Positions 50,772 through 59,989 of a stretch of 64,000 nucleotides of DNA are shown here, in pieces. The first letter of the stretch is position 1; the number at the start of each line of letters is the position of its first letter. The stretch is from contig JAOPTR010000008.1 in the NCBI GenBank assembly GCA_051531935.1, positions 1 to 64,000 on the forward strand. The letters run 5' to 3'. This DNA is from OCS116 sp051531935 (GTDB taxonomy: Bacteria; Pseudomonadota; Alphaproteobacteria; Rhizobiales; OSC116). The notes beneath the pieces were generated by a model, which did not search any database, was not told the origin of the DNA, and saw nothing but the letters and a program-made list of their open reading frames with translations. The position numbers and the translations under genes are program-made.

Positions 50772-53375
50772 ATGTCAGCACAAAACATAGACAATCAGCT
50801 CGCATTTAAATGGGCAAAACGAGAAGTATTTTCTAACTTTAAAAATGGTGGCATCTGGGGTGGTGTTCGTGGTTTTGGTATATTTTTAACTGCCATATTT
50901 TTGGGTGTATTTGCCATCGCACTGGTTGGTACTTTTAGCGCCGCACTAAACAGTGGGCTTAACGACAGTGGCCAAACACTTTTGGGCGGCGATGTAGACA
51001 TGCGCATGACCAACCAATTTGCCGATGATGATCTGATTGAATATCTACAGAGCAAAGGCAAGCTTAGCCAAGTGACCCATTTCAGGGGCATGGTGCGTGA
51101 TGAAACTTCATCAGATAATGCCATATTGGTTGATGCAAAAGGCGTTGATACGTCCTACCCATTAGTCGGCACGCTAGATGTTGACATTGATGATGTGAGG
51201 CACAATTTAAACTCCGCGCAAACCACTGAAATTTTATCTGAAAAAAATGGGCATTATGGCCTATTTATTGATCAGGCATTGTTATTTAGATTGGATATTA
51301 ATAGCAGCGCCAAGCTAAAATTTGGCACTCAGGTTTTTGACATTAGAGGCATTGTTTTTAATGAGCCTGACCGTGTGTCGGCACCTTTTACTTTTGGCCC
51401 TCGCATCATTTTAAGCCGTGAAGCCATGTTAAGCGCTGACCTTATTGAAACAGGCTCTATATTTGATCAATATCATAAAATTCAACTTAATGACCAAAGC
51501 GAAACAGCCTTAAAAACATTTGCGGACGATTTAAAAGCCGATTTTCCTAAAGTCATCACCCGTGTGATGGACAAAGAGAATGCGGCACCAAATCTAAAGC
51601 GAATGGTTGAACGTTTGACCATGTTCTTAACGCTGATCAGCCTCACAATTTTAGTGGTTGGTGGCGTTGGCATTGCTAACAGCGTGAAGTTATATATAGA
51701 AGGCAAGCGTGCCTCAATCGCAACATTTAAAAGCCTTGGCGCCACTGACAGCCTTATTTTTAAGCTCTATAGTTTGCAGATTTTAGGTATCACTTTGTTT
51801 GGCATCATTTTGGGCATTGCTTTAGGTGTAGCCATTCCTAATATTTTCATTGCTATTTTCCAAAACCAGTTACCCTTACCATTGGTTGCCAACGTCTACT
51901 GGCGCCCGATTATCGACGCCACTTTATTTGGCTTAATTATTTCGGCCTTGTTCTCGCTTTTACCGTTAGCTGGTGTATATAAAATTTCACCTCGCAGTTT
52001 ATACCGTGCGCATATCGAGGCTCAAGGGTTTAAAATCTCGTTAGCATTTGTCGTTCCTATGATTATTCTGGTTTTAATAATGATTTGGCGCACATTGGCC
52101 GTGGCCGATTACAACCCATTGTCACAATGGTTTGTCGGCGCTATTTTAGCAGCCTTTATATTGTTGCGTATCATCGGTTGGGCAATTAGCGCGCTTATGC
52201 GCAAAATGCCACGCACAAAACGCCCCGAATTACGGTTGGCCATTAGCAATATGGCACGGCCACAAAGCCCACTTACCACGATTATTATTTCACTCGGCCT
52301 TGGGCTTACATTACTGGTTACATTGTCGATGGTTGAGGGTAATATTGGCCGACAATTACAGCAAGACCTACCAGATCGCGCGCCAGCATTCTTTTTAATC
52401 GACATAAAAAAGAATGAAGTGAAACCGCTGAATGAGAAATTGCAAGCCACAGGGCTTATGGACATTGTCGAAACTGTGCCATTAATGCGCGGTAAAATTG
52501 TCAAATTAAAAGGCATTGATGTCAATAAATATGAAACAAATGGCCGCCAAGGATGGGTTACCCGCGGCAGCCGTGGCCTAACTTATTCGCACACCCTGCC
52601 CGAAAACAGCACGCTGACAGATGGCGAATGGTGGGGCAAGGATTATAATGGCGAACCTTTGGTTTCTCTAGTTGATGACATTGCACATGATTTAAATTTG
52701 GCCATTGGCGATTATATGACCATCAACTTGTTTGGCCGAGAAATTCGCGCCAAAATCGCTAGCTTTCGTAAAGTTAAATGGGAAGGTTTAGGCATTAATT
52801 TTGTGATGGTATTCTCGCCAAACACTTTAGAAAATGCACCACATGTGCATATGGCAACAATCACCCTAACGCCCGAAGCCACCATTAAAGATGAAGCCAA
52901 TATACAAAAACTATTGGTGCAAAACTTCCCAACTGTGACCACCATTGCCATGCGCAATGCCCTTGAAACAGCTTATGAGCTGACCTCACAGCTCACAATG
53001 GTTATTAAACTTGCCGGCGGGTTGACCTTAATCACTGGGTTCTTGGTATTAGGCGGCGCCATCGCGGCAGGCAACCGCGCGCGCACATATGATATGGCAA
53101 TTCTCAAAGCATTGGGCGCGACACGTGGGCGGTTACTCAATGTGTTGATGGCCGAATTTGCAATTTTAGGGTTGTTGGCATCCGTCATCGCTTTATTATT
53201 GGGCAGCATTGCTGCGCAGACCATTTTGGGCTTTATGAATATTCCTTATGAGTTTTTGTACAGCCGCGCATTTTACACGCTTATATTGGGTACAATTTCG
53301 GTTTTGATTTTGGGTCTATTTGGCACATGGCGCATTTTGGGGCGTAAAACGAGCCAATTTTTACAAAATGCCTAA
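50772..53375 (+). CDS. FtsX-like ABC permease (YbbP-like)
   Basis: An 867-residue permease with an N-terminal membrane segment (near 27-52), a large periplasmic domain, an FtsX domain with three segments near 285-410, central segments near 425-475, a second periplasmic domain, and a C-terminal FtsX domain near 735-860 (GRARTYDMAILKALGATRGRLL). This is the YbbP architecture. With YbbA and TesA-like neighbours it probably exports or extracts a hydrophobic compound, but the substrate is unknown in the family. The ATG directly follows the ATPase stop. Confidence 0.9.
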   Translation: MSAQNIDNQLAFKWAKREVFSNFKNGGIWGGVRGFGIFLTAIFLGVFAIALVGTFSAALNSGLNDSGQTLLGGDVDMRMTNQFADDDLIEYLQSKGKLSQVTHFRGMVRDETSSDNAILVDAKGVDTSYPLVGTLDVDIDDVRHNLNSAQTTEILSEKNGHYGLFIDQALLFRLDINSSAKLKFGTQVFDIRGIVFNEPDRVSAPFTFGPRIILSREAMLSADLIETGSIFDQYHKIQLNDQSETALKTFADDLKADFPKVITRVMDKENAAPNLKRMVERLTMFLTLISLTILVVGGVGIANSVKLYIEGKRASIATFKSLGATDSLIFKLYSLQILGITLFGIILGIALGVAIPNIFIAIFQNQLPLPLVANVYWRPIIDATLFGLIISALFSLLPLAGVYKISPRSLYRAHIEAQGFKISLAFVVPMIILVLIMIWRTLAVADYNPLSQWFVGAILAAFILLRIIGWAISALMRKMPRTKRPELRLAISNMARPQSPLTTIIISLGLGLTLLVTLSMVEGNIGRQLQQDLPDRAPAFFLIDIKKNEVKPLNEKLQATGLMDIVETVPLMRGKIVKLKGIDVNKYETNGRQGWVTRGSRGLTYSHTLPENSTLTDGEWWGKDYNGEPLVSLVDDIAHDLNLAIGDYMTINLFGREIRAKIASFRKVKWEGLGINFVMVFSPNTLENAPHVHMATITLTPEATIKDEANIQKLLVQNFPTVTTIAMRNALETAYELTSQLTMVIKLAGGLTLITGFLVLGGAIAAGNRARTYDMAILKALGATRGRLLNVLMAEFAILGLLASVIALLLGSIAAQTILGFMNIPYEFLYSRAFYTLILGTISVLILGLFGTWRILGRKTSQFLQNA

Positions 53376-53396
53376 TTATAAAGATGATGCAGGAAT

Positions 53397-54101
53397 ATGA
53401 TTAGAAATATCGACAAAGATTTGTGGGTGAAGGAAAGCCATTTTATGGCTTTAGGCTGCAAAGGCAGTACCCGTATGACCATACTCAAAACCTCCCAAGG
53501 TTTGCTCATCCATTCGCCTGTTACTTTGACCAATGAGGACATTGAACAAATTAACGCGTTAGGCAAAGTTGCGCATATTGTAGCGCCAAACCTATTTCAT
53601 CACATACATTTTGCTAAATGTGCCACTATTTTTCCCGATGCGAAATGTTGGGCAGCAAAAGGCTTGGGTGAAAAGCTCGAAAATGCCCCTGTACATTCTC
53701 AATTGGCCGCAAGTCAGCCCATTTTTGACAATGACGAATTGGTTCAAATTGACATTCTGGGTCATAAGTTAAATGAAACTGTGTTTTATCACACCGCCTC
53801 ATCCACACTTATCACCGCTGATTTTTTATATAATTACCAATCTGAGCAAAACACTGCCGAAAAGCTGTTTTTCAGGGCGCTCAATTGTTATGGCAAACCT
53901 GCCGTGCCTTTTTACCATGCAATGGCGGTTTTTAATAAACGAGATTTCCTCATCAGCCTTAAGCAAATTTCCGAATTGCCGTTCACGCGGGTTATTATGT
54001 CTCATGGCCGCATTATAGAATCCGATGAAGCAGGAAACATGTTCAACAGTGCTTGGGCGCGGACCATCCACCGCCTTAATAGAGACAATATTGGCATTTA
54101 G
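53397..54101 (+). CDS. DUF4336-family protein
   Basis: The 234-residue protein begins IDKDLWVKESHFMALGCKGS, then LLIHSPVTLTNEDIEQINALGKV and HIVAPNLFHHIHFAK, matching the DUF4336 pattern, a metallo-beta-lactamase-related fold that keeps only some of the metal ligands (HHIH near 64). Function unknown. AGGA lies before the ATG, and the gene is 21 bases after the permease stop, so it may be the third gene of that operon. Confidence 0.75.
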   Translation: MIRNIDKDLWVKESHFMALGCKGSTRMTILKTSQGLLIHSPVTLTNEDIEQINALGKVAHIVAPNLFHHIHFAKCATIFPDAKCWAAKGLGEKLENAPVHSQLAASQPIFDNDELVQIDILGHKLNETVFYHTASSTLITADFLYNYQSEQNTAEKLFFRALNCYGKPAVPFYHAMAVFNKRDFLISLKQISELPFTRVIMSHGRIIESDEAGNMFNSAWARTIHRLNRDNIGI

Positions 54102-54236
54102 TTTATAGCTAAATATGTAGGGCGATTATTTTCTGACCATAATCCACCTTCTAGCTTAATAATTTGCCATCACGACTTGCAAATTAGATCAGAAAACCCC
54201 ATATTAAAAACAGAATTCATATTGAAAGGTTTAAAT

Positions 54237-54965
54237 ATGTCAAATTTCAATCAAAATAACTCTGGTTTTACGCCAAGCGTAAGCCGTGAGCAACTGGATG
54301 CAGGCTTGCGTTCATACATGCTCAAAGTATACAATTACATGGGTTTGGGCTTAGCCTTCACTGCATTAATTGTACTTTATATGTCTAGCAACCCTGAGCT
54401 TATGGTGTCTATTGCTATGGGCCCTATGAAATGGGTTTTATTTGCTGGTGTATTAGGCCTTGGCTGGTTTTCACCTAAGCTTATTTTCTCAGGCAACCCA
54501 ATTTTAGCACATGGCGCGTTTTGGCTATATGCGGCTCTTTGGGGCGCGATGATCTCACCTATGGTGGCTTCATTCCTATTGGCTGATCAATCTGCTCTTA
54601 TCTACCAAGCTTTACTATATACAGTTGTAGCTTTTGCAGGCATGAGCTTATTTGGCTATACCACTAAAAAGAACCTATCTGGTTTTGGAACATTCTTTAC
54701 AATGGCATTTATCGGCATCATTGCTGTGTCATTTATCAACCTGTTCTTCTTCCAATCTGGTTTGTTTAGTGTGATTGTTTCTTGTGGTGTGGTTGTGCTT
54801 ATTTCTGGCGTAACAGCTTACGAAACACAGCAAATTAAAAACATGTATTACCAAGGTGGTAACTTACAAGAAAAAGCTATTTTTGGTGCTTTCATGCTTT
54901 ATGGTAGCTTCATTACATTATTCATTCATATCCTGAATATTCTTGGTTTTATGAATAATGACTAG
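54237..54965 (+). CDS. Bax inhibitor-1 / YccA-family membrane protein
   Basis: Seven hydrophobic segments follow an N-terminal REQLDAGLRSYMLKVYNYMGLGL motif. SLFGYTTKKNLSGFGTFFTMAFIGIIA and YETQQIKNMYYQGG near 190 are typical of the BI-1 family, as is the last segment with GSFITLFIHILNILGF. Relatives include YccA, which restrains FtsH, and calcium-leak channels. The ATG at 54237 has AAAGG upstream and gives MSNFNQNNSGF, 242 residues. It is monocistronic, ending at a strong terminator. Confidence 0.92.
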   Translation: MSNFNQNNSGFTPSVSREQLDAGLRSYMLKVYNYMGLGLAFTALIVLYMSSNPELMVSIAMGPMKWVLFAGVLGLGWFSPKLIFSGNPILAHGAFWLYAALWGAMISPMVASFLLADQSALIYQALLYTVVAFAGMSLFGYTTKKNLSGFGTFFTMAFIGIIAVSFINLFFFQSGLFSVIVSCGVVVLISGVTAYETQQIKNMYYQGGNLQEKAIFGAFMLYGSFITLFIHILNILGFMNND

Positions 54966-54988
54966 TCTTTAATTCACGACAAATTATC

Positions 54989-55020
54989 AAGCCCTGATAT
55001 TTATTTATCAGGGCTTTTTT
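54989..55020 (+). terminator. Intrinsic terminator after the Bax inhibitor-1 gene
   Basis: AAGCCCTGATA and TATCAGGGCTT form an 11-pair stem with a short AT loop, followed by TTTT. It also faces the convergent MFS gene. Confidence 0.9.
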
Positions 55021-55037
55021 GTGTCTTGATGTGCCTA

Positions 55038-56297
55038 TTATTGCACATCATCATAGATTTTTATTGGTTTAGATCTAGGCATTAACACAGCACTCTGTGG
55101 CGTGCTGTTGCGGCCTAATAACATACCGCGATATTTGCGCCTTTGCCCCACTGGCACTGCCTTGCGTTTAAACACGCGGGCGATGATGTAAACAATCATA
55201 ATGCCATGGATGATGGCATTAGATAGAAACAGGCCTGTTGGGTTAAGCTGTGTCATAAAGATACCCGCCATAATCGGGCCAACAATGGTGCCAATGCCAA
55301 ATAGCAACAACAAGCCGCTAGCAACCGTTACCAAGCTCCCAGGCTTCGCATGGTCATTAGCATGCGCCACCAATATAGAATATTCGCTATACATAAATGC
55401 GCCATAGAGACCCGCCAATAAAAGTATGGTGGTTTCATCTCGGCTATCTAGCAAAAATATGGAAACTGAAACTATGCAAGCACAGGTGGCAATCATAATC
55501 GCAACATAACGCCTATCCATTTTATCCGATAATCTGCCAAATGGTTTTTGGCTAAAAATACTGGTGAAAATTGCCGCCACCATAAAATAAGAAATCATTT
55601 GCCCAGACAGGCCAATGCCCTGCCCATAAGCTGCTGCCATGCCACCAAAAGCGCCATTGGTAACCCCGACTAAAAAGCAGCCAACCGCCGCCACAGGAGA
55701 GTTTTCGTAAATGGCCTTTAAATTAACCTTGGTATTGGCAAGTGGTTGCGGTTGCGAAATACGCGATAGCGCGGTAGGCACCAAGGCCATACAGAATAAT
55801 ATAGCGCCCAGTAAAAACAGGCGGTCATCATCGGGAGCGACAAATGAAACCAGCAAAAAGCCAAACATAGTTGTGGCCAAGCTAACAATCATATAGGTCG
55901 AAAAAACTGAACCACGGGTTTCATTGGTCGATTTTTCATTAAGCCAACTTTCGGTAATCATAAATGCGCCCGCAAAGCAAAAACCCGAAACAGCGCGCAG
56001 GATAACCCACGCATAAGGTGTGATGATTAGCACATTCAACAAAATAGTAACCGCACCAAATGCTGCCATAACACTATATGTGCGGATATGCCCAACGCGT
56101 TTAACCATGCTTGGCACATATAGCGAGCCTGTGATAAAGCCAACAGCCCAACCCACACCAATAAGCGAAATTTCTAGCGTGCTAAAATTTTCGTGGCCTG
56201 CACGTATATATATGAGCAAGCCTTGAAGGCCACCCGCAAATTTTAATATACCCGCACTCGCGAGTAATGCGACAACCGCTCTAATTTGTGAAAACAT
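55038..56297 (-). CDS. MFS transporter
   Basis: About twelve hydrophobic segments in 419 residues, with the MFS loop patterns GSLYVPSMVKRVGHIRTY near 58 and QKPFGRLSDKMDRRYVA near 253. ESWLNEKSTNETRGSVFSTY near 115 is characteristic of the YcaD-like group of MFS proteins. The C-terminal tail is basic and cytoplasmic. Substrate unknown. The ATG lies 2 bases after the DUF2794 stop, so the two are co-transcribed. Confidence 0.88.
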   Translation of the reverse strand: MFSQIRAVVALLASAGILKFAGGLQGLLIYIRAGHENFSTLEISLIGVGWAVGFITGSLYVPSMVKRVGHIRTYSVMAAFGAVTILLNVLIITPYAWVILRAVSGFCFAGAFMITESWLNEKSTNETRGSVFSTYMIVSLATTMFGFLLVSFVAPDDDRLFLLGAILFCMALVPTALSRISQPQPLANTKVNLKAIYENSPVAAVGCFLVGVTNGAFGGMAAAYGQGIGLSGQMISYFMVAAIFTSIFSQKPFGRLSDKMDRRYVAIMIATCACIVSVSIFLLDSRDETTILLLAGLYGAFMYSEYSILVAHANDHAKPGSLVTVASGLLLLFGIGTIVGPIMAGIFMTQLNPTGLFLSNAIIHGIMIVYIIARVFKRKAVPVGQRRKYRGMLLGRNSTPQSAVLMPRSKPIKIYDDVQ

Positions 56298-56299
56298 AT

Positions 56300-56623
56300 T
56301 TAAACAACCGAAAGGTGTGAACTGAATTTATCGATGATTTTTATAACTTGTTTAAGCTCATCACCGCGCTTTAATATTTGTCCCGTTTGCGTCACCACCC
56401 TAAATTGTCCTTGTTTGTTACGCAATGCGGGTTCTTTTATGACCTGATAAATAGGCACTTCGCTTGCATTTCGAAATATAGAAAAAATGGCAATGCCTTG
56501 GCCAATGTCTATGGCATAATCTTTCCATATGCCCGCAGCCACGCCGCGCCCATATAGGCCCTGCACCATGTGTAATTCTAACCGATGAAAGCAAATAATT
56601 TCTTTTTTTGCTTTTACATTCAT
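56300..56623 (-). CDS. DUF2794-family protein
   Basis: A 107-residue protein with FHRLELHMVQGLYGRGVAAG near 12, WKDYAIDIGQGIAIFSIFRNASEVPIY-type sequence in the middle and VVTQTGQILKRGDEL near the end, the DUF2794 pattern, which is largely restricted to Alphaproteobacteria. Function unknown. GGAGAG precedes the ATG. It precedes and overlaps regulation with the MFS gene, an arrangement seen in several alphaproteobacteria as far as I recall. Confidence 0.85.
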   Translation of the reverse strand: MNVKAKKEIICFHRLELHMVQGLYGRGVAAGIWKDYAIDIGQGIAIFSIFRNASEVPIYQVIKEPALRNKQGQFRVVTQTGQILKRGDELKQVIKIIDKFSSHLSVV

Positions 56624-57106
56624 CCCACTCTCCCGCCAACATATGTCTTTAAAGTAATGCTATCTCATATAAAGAAATATGAAAGAAAAAAAATACAATC
56701 ACATATCCACACTTCACGCGACTGTGATTAAGAAACACAAAAAAGCCTTATTTCAACCCTTGTCCTGCCATGTTTCGTACCTATATTATTTATGTTGCCT
56801 CTGGATTTGGTATCACCTGCATCCCCGTTGCGGTTGATACCAATCCTACCTTTTCCCAAAAATAGATTATGTAAGTAAGATTCTCATAAGCAGAAATTCT
56901 CGCTAGCTAGCGCGCGCTTTATAGTTAATTATTTATTAATATCTTAAATTAGTGACTTATAGATGTTTTTTAATGTTATGAAAATGAGATCGCAAATTCC
57001 AATAAGATTATTTGGCCGGCTAATAAATTTTGCTCGCTAGCAAAATTATCGCCATAAACTGATTTTCAATATTTGTATAAACAGCTTTTAACATTGGATT
57101 ACAGAT
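56624..57106. other. Noncoding region with hairpins (about 480 bases)
   Basis: No convincing gene. A strong hairpin spans 56803-56846: GGATTTGGTATCA pairs with TGATACCAATCC with one bulge, around a GC-rich 19-base loop. A second, TTTTGC-TCGCTA-GCAAAA, lies near 57029-57044, and a CGCTAGCTAGCGCGCG stretch near 56909. A 31-codon frame at 56770-56865 overlaps the first hairpin but has no ribosome site. The region must hold the divergent promoters of DUF2794 and the transpeptidase gene; a small RNA is possible. Confidence 0.5.
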
Positions 57107-57820
57107 ATGCGGTTAAATAAAATTGGGGCAATACTAGTTGCTTGCACCATAGTTATCACTATCCTATTTGCCATTTACGGGCGCTCAATTTGGGTGCCGA
57201 TAAAGCATAAAATAATGGGGCGCCAAACTGTGGCTGATATTCAAATGCAAATTGGCGTTAAAAATTTATCTAATTTGCAACATATTTTTAAAGCTAAACA
57301 GCAAAACTATCCGCCAAAGTCTATTACTTTATTGGCCATAAAAGATGAAGCAAAGCTTGAATTGTGGGATAGCTCCAATCAAAATAATATACATATTAAA
57401 ACTTACAAAATAAAAGCCCTAAGTGGTATATCTGGCCCAAAATTACGGGAAGGTGATAAACAGGTACCAGAAGGCCTATATAAAATTTCTGGTTTAAACC
57501 CCAATAGTTCTTATCATTTATCCATGAAAATAAACTATCCTAATGCCTTCGATTTGGCTCAGAGCAAACAAGAAAATAGAACCAATTTAGGTGGCGATAT
57601 ATTCATTCATGGCAAAGCTTTGTCTATCGGCTGTTTAGCTATGGACGATGAGGCCATTGAAGAATTATTCATTTTAGTGGCCGATATTGGAATTACAAAT
57701 ATCGACATTGTCATCGCCCCTAGTGACCCGCGGAAATCTAGCCTTAACACCACAGGTCGGGCTGATTGGATTGAAAAGCTTTATCAAAATATTGAAACCG
57801 AGTTCAATAAGTTTAAATAG
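57107..57820 (+). CDS. L,D-transpeptidase-like protein (YafK family)
   Basis: An N-terminal membrane or uncleaved signal segment (about 8-28) is followed by a YkuD-type domain: LLAIKDEAKLELWD near 86, GISGPKLREGDKQVPEGLY near 113 and the catalytic motif IFIHGKALSIGCLAMDDEAI near 165, with His and Cys. In the YafK/DpaA group members cut or form links between peptidoglycan and outer-membrane lipoprotein. 237 residues. It is monocistronic and convergent with the oxidoreductase gene. Confidence 0.88.
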   Translation: MRLNKIGAILVACTIVITILFAIYGRSIWVPIKHKIMGRQTVADIQMQIGVKNLSNLQHIFKAKQQNYPPKSITLLAIKDEAKLELWDSSNQNNIHIKTYKIKALSGISGPKLREGDKQVPEGLYKISGLNPNSSYHLSMKINYPNAFDLAQSKQENRTNLGGDIFIHGKALSIGCLAMDDEAIEELFILVADIGITNIDIVIAPSDPRKSSLNTTGRADWIEKLYQNIETEFNKFK

Positions 57821-57837
57821 GCTCACTACGTGTAGAT

Positions 57838-58413
57838 TTAGGCTGATTTTCGGCCTAATTTTTGCGCAGTTTCTAGCCATTTATTCCGTTTCTTTTCGCT
57901 CGATTGCCTGATTGGTGAAAGCATATGAAATTTAATTGGTTTGAACCCAGAAAAGCCTAATATTTGATTTTTCAAAATTTTAAAAACAGCAGCTTTATAT
58001 ATTAAGCTCATAATCCAACCTGGCGTATCACTGGTCATAATTATTTCGGCGCTTCTGCCCTCTAACAATTTCTTGGGAAGTGAAGAATTTTCGACATATT
58101 TATAAGCATAATCTGGTAAAAAACTACGGTCGATCAACCCCTTCATTTTAGCAGGTATAAAACCCCACCAGAGCGGGAATATAAACACGGCATGTTCACT
58201 CCAACTTAAATTCTGTTGAAACTCAACAAGGCTTGGCTCTAGCTCATCACCCAATTGGTAATTGGCAAGATCTGAATCGAACTGCATTTCAGATAGACGC
58301 ATGGTTTTAATTTCATGCCCAGCACTTTGCGCACCTTTTACATATTCTTCGAACAAGCTTTGGCAGAAACTTTTCTTTGCTGCATGGCAATTGATAATGA
58401 ATTTTTTAGTCAT
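57838..58413 (-). CDS. NAD(P)H-dependent flavin oxidoreductase (KefF/MdaB-like flavodoxin fold)
   Basis: The 191-residue protein has the flavodoxin-like fold: INCHAAKKSFCQSLFEEY at the start, VFIFPLWWGFIPAKMKGLIDRSF-type FMN/substrate segment near 77 and TSDTPGWIMSL near 128. The family reduces quinones or regulates potassium efflux, using FMN or FAD. It is divergent from a TetR regulator with three operator-like repeats between them, which strongly suggests it is the regulated target, perhaps induced by quinones or electrophiles. The inducer is a guess from family habits. Confidence 0.85.
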   Translation of the reverse strand: MTKKFIINCHAAKKSFCQSLFEEYVKGAQSAGHEIKTMRLSEMQFDSDLANYQLGDELEPSLVEFQQNLSWSEHAVFIFPLWWGFIPAKMKGLIDRSFLPDYAYKYVENSSLPKKLLEGRSAEIIMTSDTPGWIMSLIYKAAVFKILKNQILGFSGFKPIKFHMLSPIRQSSEKKRNKWLETAQKLGRKSA

Positions 58414-58427
58414 AACTCTTCCTTAAA

Positions 58428-58490
58428 TTGACTATGGTCATTTAATGACTTAGGTCAATATTTGACTAAGGTCAACAAAAATATTATGTT
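58428..58490 (+). promoter_or_regulatory. TetR promoter with three tandem operator repeats
   Basis: Three copies of a TGACTAAGGTCA-like palindrome start at 58429, 58446 and 58463, exactly 17 bases apart. The third overlaps a promoter: TTGACT (58462-58467), 17-base spacer, TATGTT (58485-58490). The tetR ATG is 25 bases further on. The arrays could control both the regulator and the divergent oxidoreductase. Confidence 0.75.
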
Positions 58491-58514
58491 GCTCATAATA
58501 AAATTGGAGAGATT

Positions 58515-59102
58515 ATGGTTGGTAGACCCCAAAAAAGAACAATAGAAACAAGACGAAAAATCTTACATGCCGCCGAAAAATTATTTAACAAAAATGGTTT
58601 TGAGAATACCAGCATGGAAGAAGTTGCAAACATGGCAGGTGTCGTAAAAGGCTCTGTTTTTTCGCATTATGGCGACAAAAAAAGCCTACTTATTGCAATT
58701 AATATAAAAATCTTGCTTGAACTATTGGCATCACAAGAAACATCACTAAAAGATGATTGCGGTTCAGACCTGAGTGAAAAGCTAATGAAGCTTTACCGCC
58801 CATGGCTACAAATATTTAGACAAAACCCCGATTTTGTTCAGCTATTCTTGGTACAAGCCACACTTAAAAGCGGCGTTTGGACAGATGAATTTGTAAAATT
58901 ATGTGGCGGCTTTGAGCAAGTGATAAGCGAAACTCTACAACAGCAGTTGAACACAGATCAAGCAGGCATAGAGTTAGCCACACAAGCCATGCAAGCCTTT
59001 TATTATCACGCAATAGCGCTTTATAATGGCGGCTATATAAAATCCGCCACTGAACAAGAAAACCTGTTAAACCAACTTATTTCCAAATGGTGTGCTAATT
59101 AA
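58515..59102 (+). CDS. TetR-family transcriptional regulator
   Basis: The N-terminal helix-turn-helix is typical: RRKILHAAEKLFNKNGFENTS, then MEEVANMAGVVKGSVFSHYG and KKSLLIAI within the first 60 residues. The C-terminal ligand domain (about 70-195) is helical and not recognisable by family. GGAGAG precedes the ATG. It probably represses itself and the divergent flavin oxidoreductase through the 17-base repeats. Its last 8 bases overlap the end of the convergent DUF1223 gene. Confidence 0.92.
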   Translation: MVGRPQKRTIETRRKILHAAEKLFNKNGFENTSMEEVANMAGVVKGSVFSHYGDKKSLLIAINIKILLELLASQETSLKDDCGSDLSEKLMKLYRPWLQIFRQNPDFVQLFLVQATLKSGVWTDEFVKLCGGFEQVISETLQQQLNTDQAGIELATQAMQAFYYHAIALYNGGYIKSATEQENLLNQLISKWCAN

Positions 59103-59865
59103 CTTTAAGTGCTGATACGATGGGGCCAACACCATCTATTTGCAACAAGAACGCAAACTTATTGGTCTTTAAATTACCGACCATGCTGTTTAAATCTCGA
59201 TGAGCAATGGTGAAAGTTTGGGCTTTGCCTTCCCACATGCCGAGTGACGTAAAATCACCAACCACATTGTGATATTCAATATCTCGACCCGCATTTTCAC
59301 CAGCCGCAATGCTGACTTTTGCCACATCTTTATATTTAACCAACCACAATGTAGCATCGAAATTTTGGCGCGAGGCCAACAATTCGGGCGAGGCAGCAGG
59401 CAACATGATTTTAAGCTTCATATCATCTTGGATGATTTTCATATCTACATAGATATTTTTATTTTTTAAATGCGAGCTTTTAAGGTTTTTGCTTATTTTT
59501 CTGGCATCACTACCAACCGCATCTGTTGCACCATTAACCACAGATTGCGGCGTATAAACATTGCCAAGGCTCATATAACGGCTGTAATTACGTTGGCGAT
59601 TGGTATTTTTAACAGTTGCAAATTTGTCTTTCCAACCTAAATAATCCCATATAGTCACCGCATAAGTAAGCGCCAAACTATCTTTATAAACCTGCTTAAC
59701 TTCGCCCATATATTTATCTGCGGGCGGGCAGGATGAACAGCCTTGTGAGGTAAATAGTTCAACAACACCATCGACTTTTTTAAAGTCATATTTAGGAGCG
59801 GCATAGGCAAAAGGGGTATAACCCACAGCAACAGCAGCCAATAATAACAGTGAAATTTTACGCAT
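59095..59865 (-). CDS. DUF1223-family exported protein
   Basis: A signal peptide (cleavage near AYAAPK, residue 23) leads into VDGVVELFTSQGCSSCPPAD, the hallmark CxxC-containing start of DUF1223, a thioredoxin-like fold. YAVTIWDYLGWKDKFA, RNYSRYMSLGNVYTPQSVVNG and a later HRDLNSMVG follow in family order. 256 residues. Some members are described as secreted thiol-type proteins; activity here is unproven. AAGGA precedes the ATG. Confidence 0.88.
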   Translation of the reverse strand: MRKISLLLLAAVAVGYTPFAYAAPKYDFKKVDGVVELFTSQGCSSCPPADKYMGEVKQVYKDSLALTYAVTIWDYLGWKDKFATVKNTNRQRNYSRYMSLGNVYTPQSVVNGATDAVGSDARKISKNLKSSHLKNKNIYVDMKIIQDDMKLKIMLPAASPELLASRQNFDATLWLVKYKDVAKVSIAAGENAGRDIEYHNVVGDFTSLGMWEGKAQTFTIAHRDLNSMVGNLKTNKFAFLLQIDGVGPIVSALKVN

Positions 59866-59989
59866 ATTTACAAAATCCTTAAATAATCTTAAGCCTAATA
59901 TACGCGATTGCCTATTTTTTAGCCAATCACAACCTCACATAAATCCTCACAATTTGGTGATATGGTTAAAGCAGAGCAGAATCTAATGG

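Noticed and set aside
56770..56865. 31-codon hydrophobic ORF
   Set aside because: No ribosome site and it runs through a strong hairpin; noted in the noncoding region instead.
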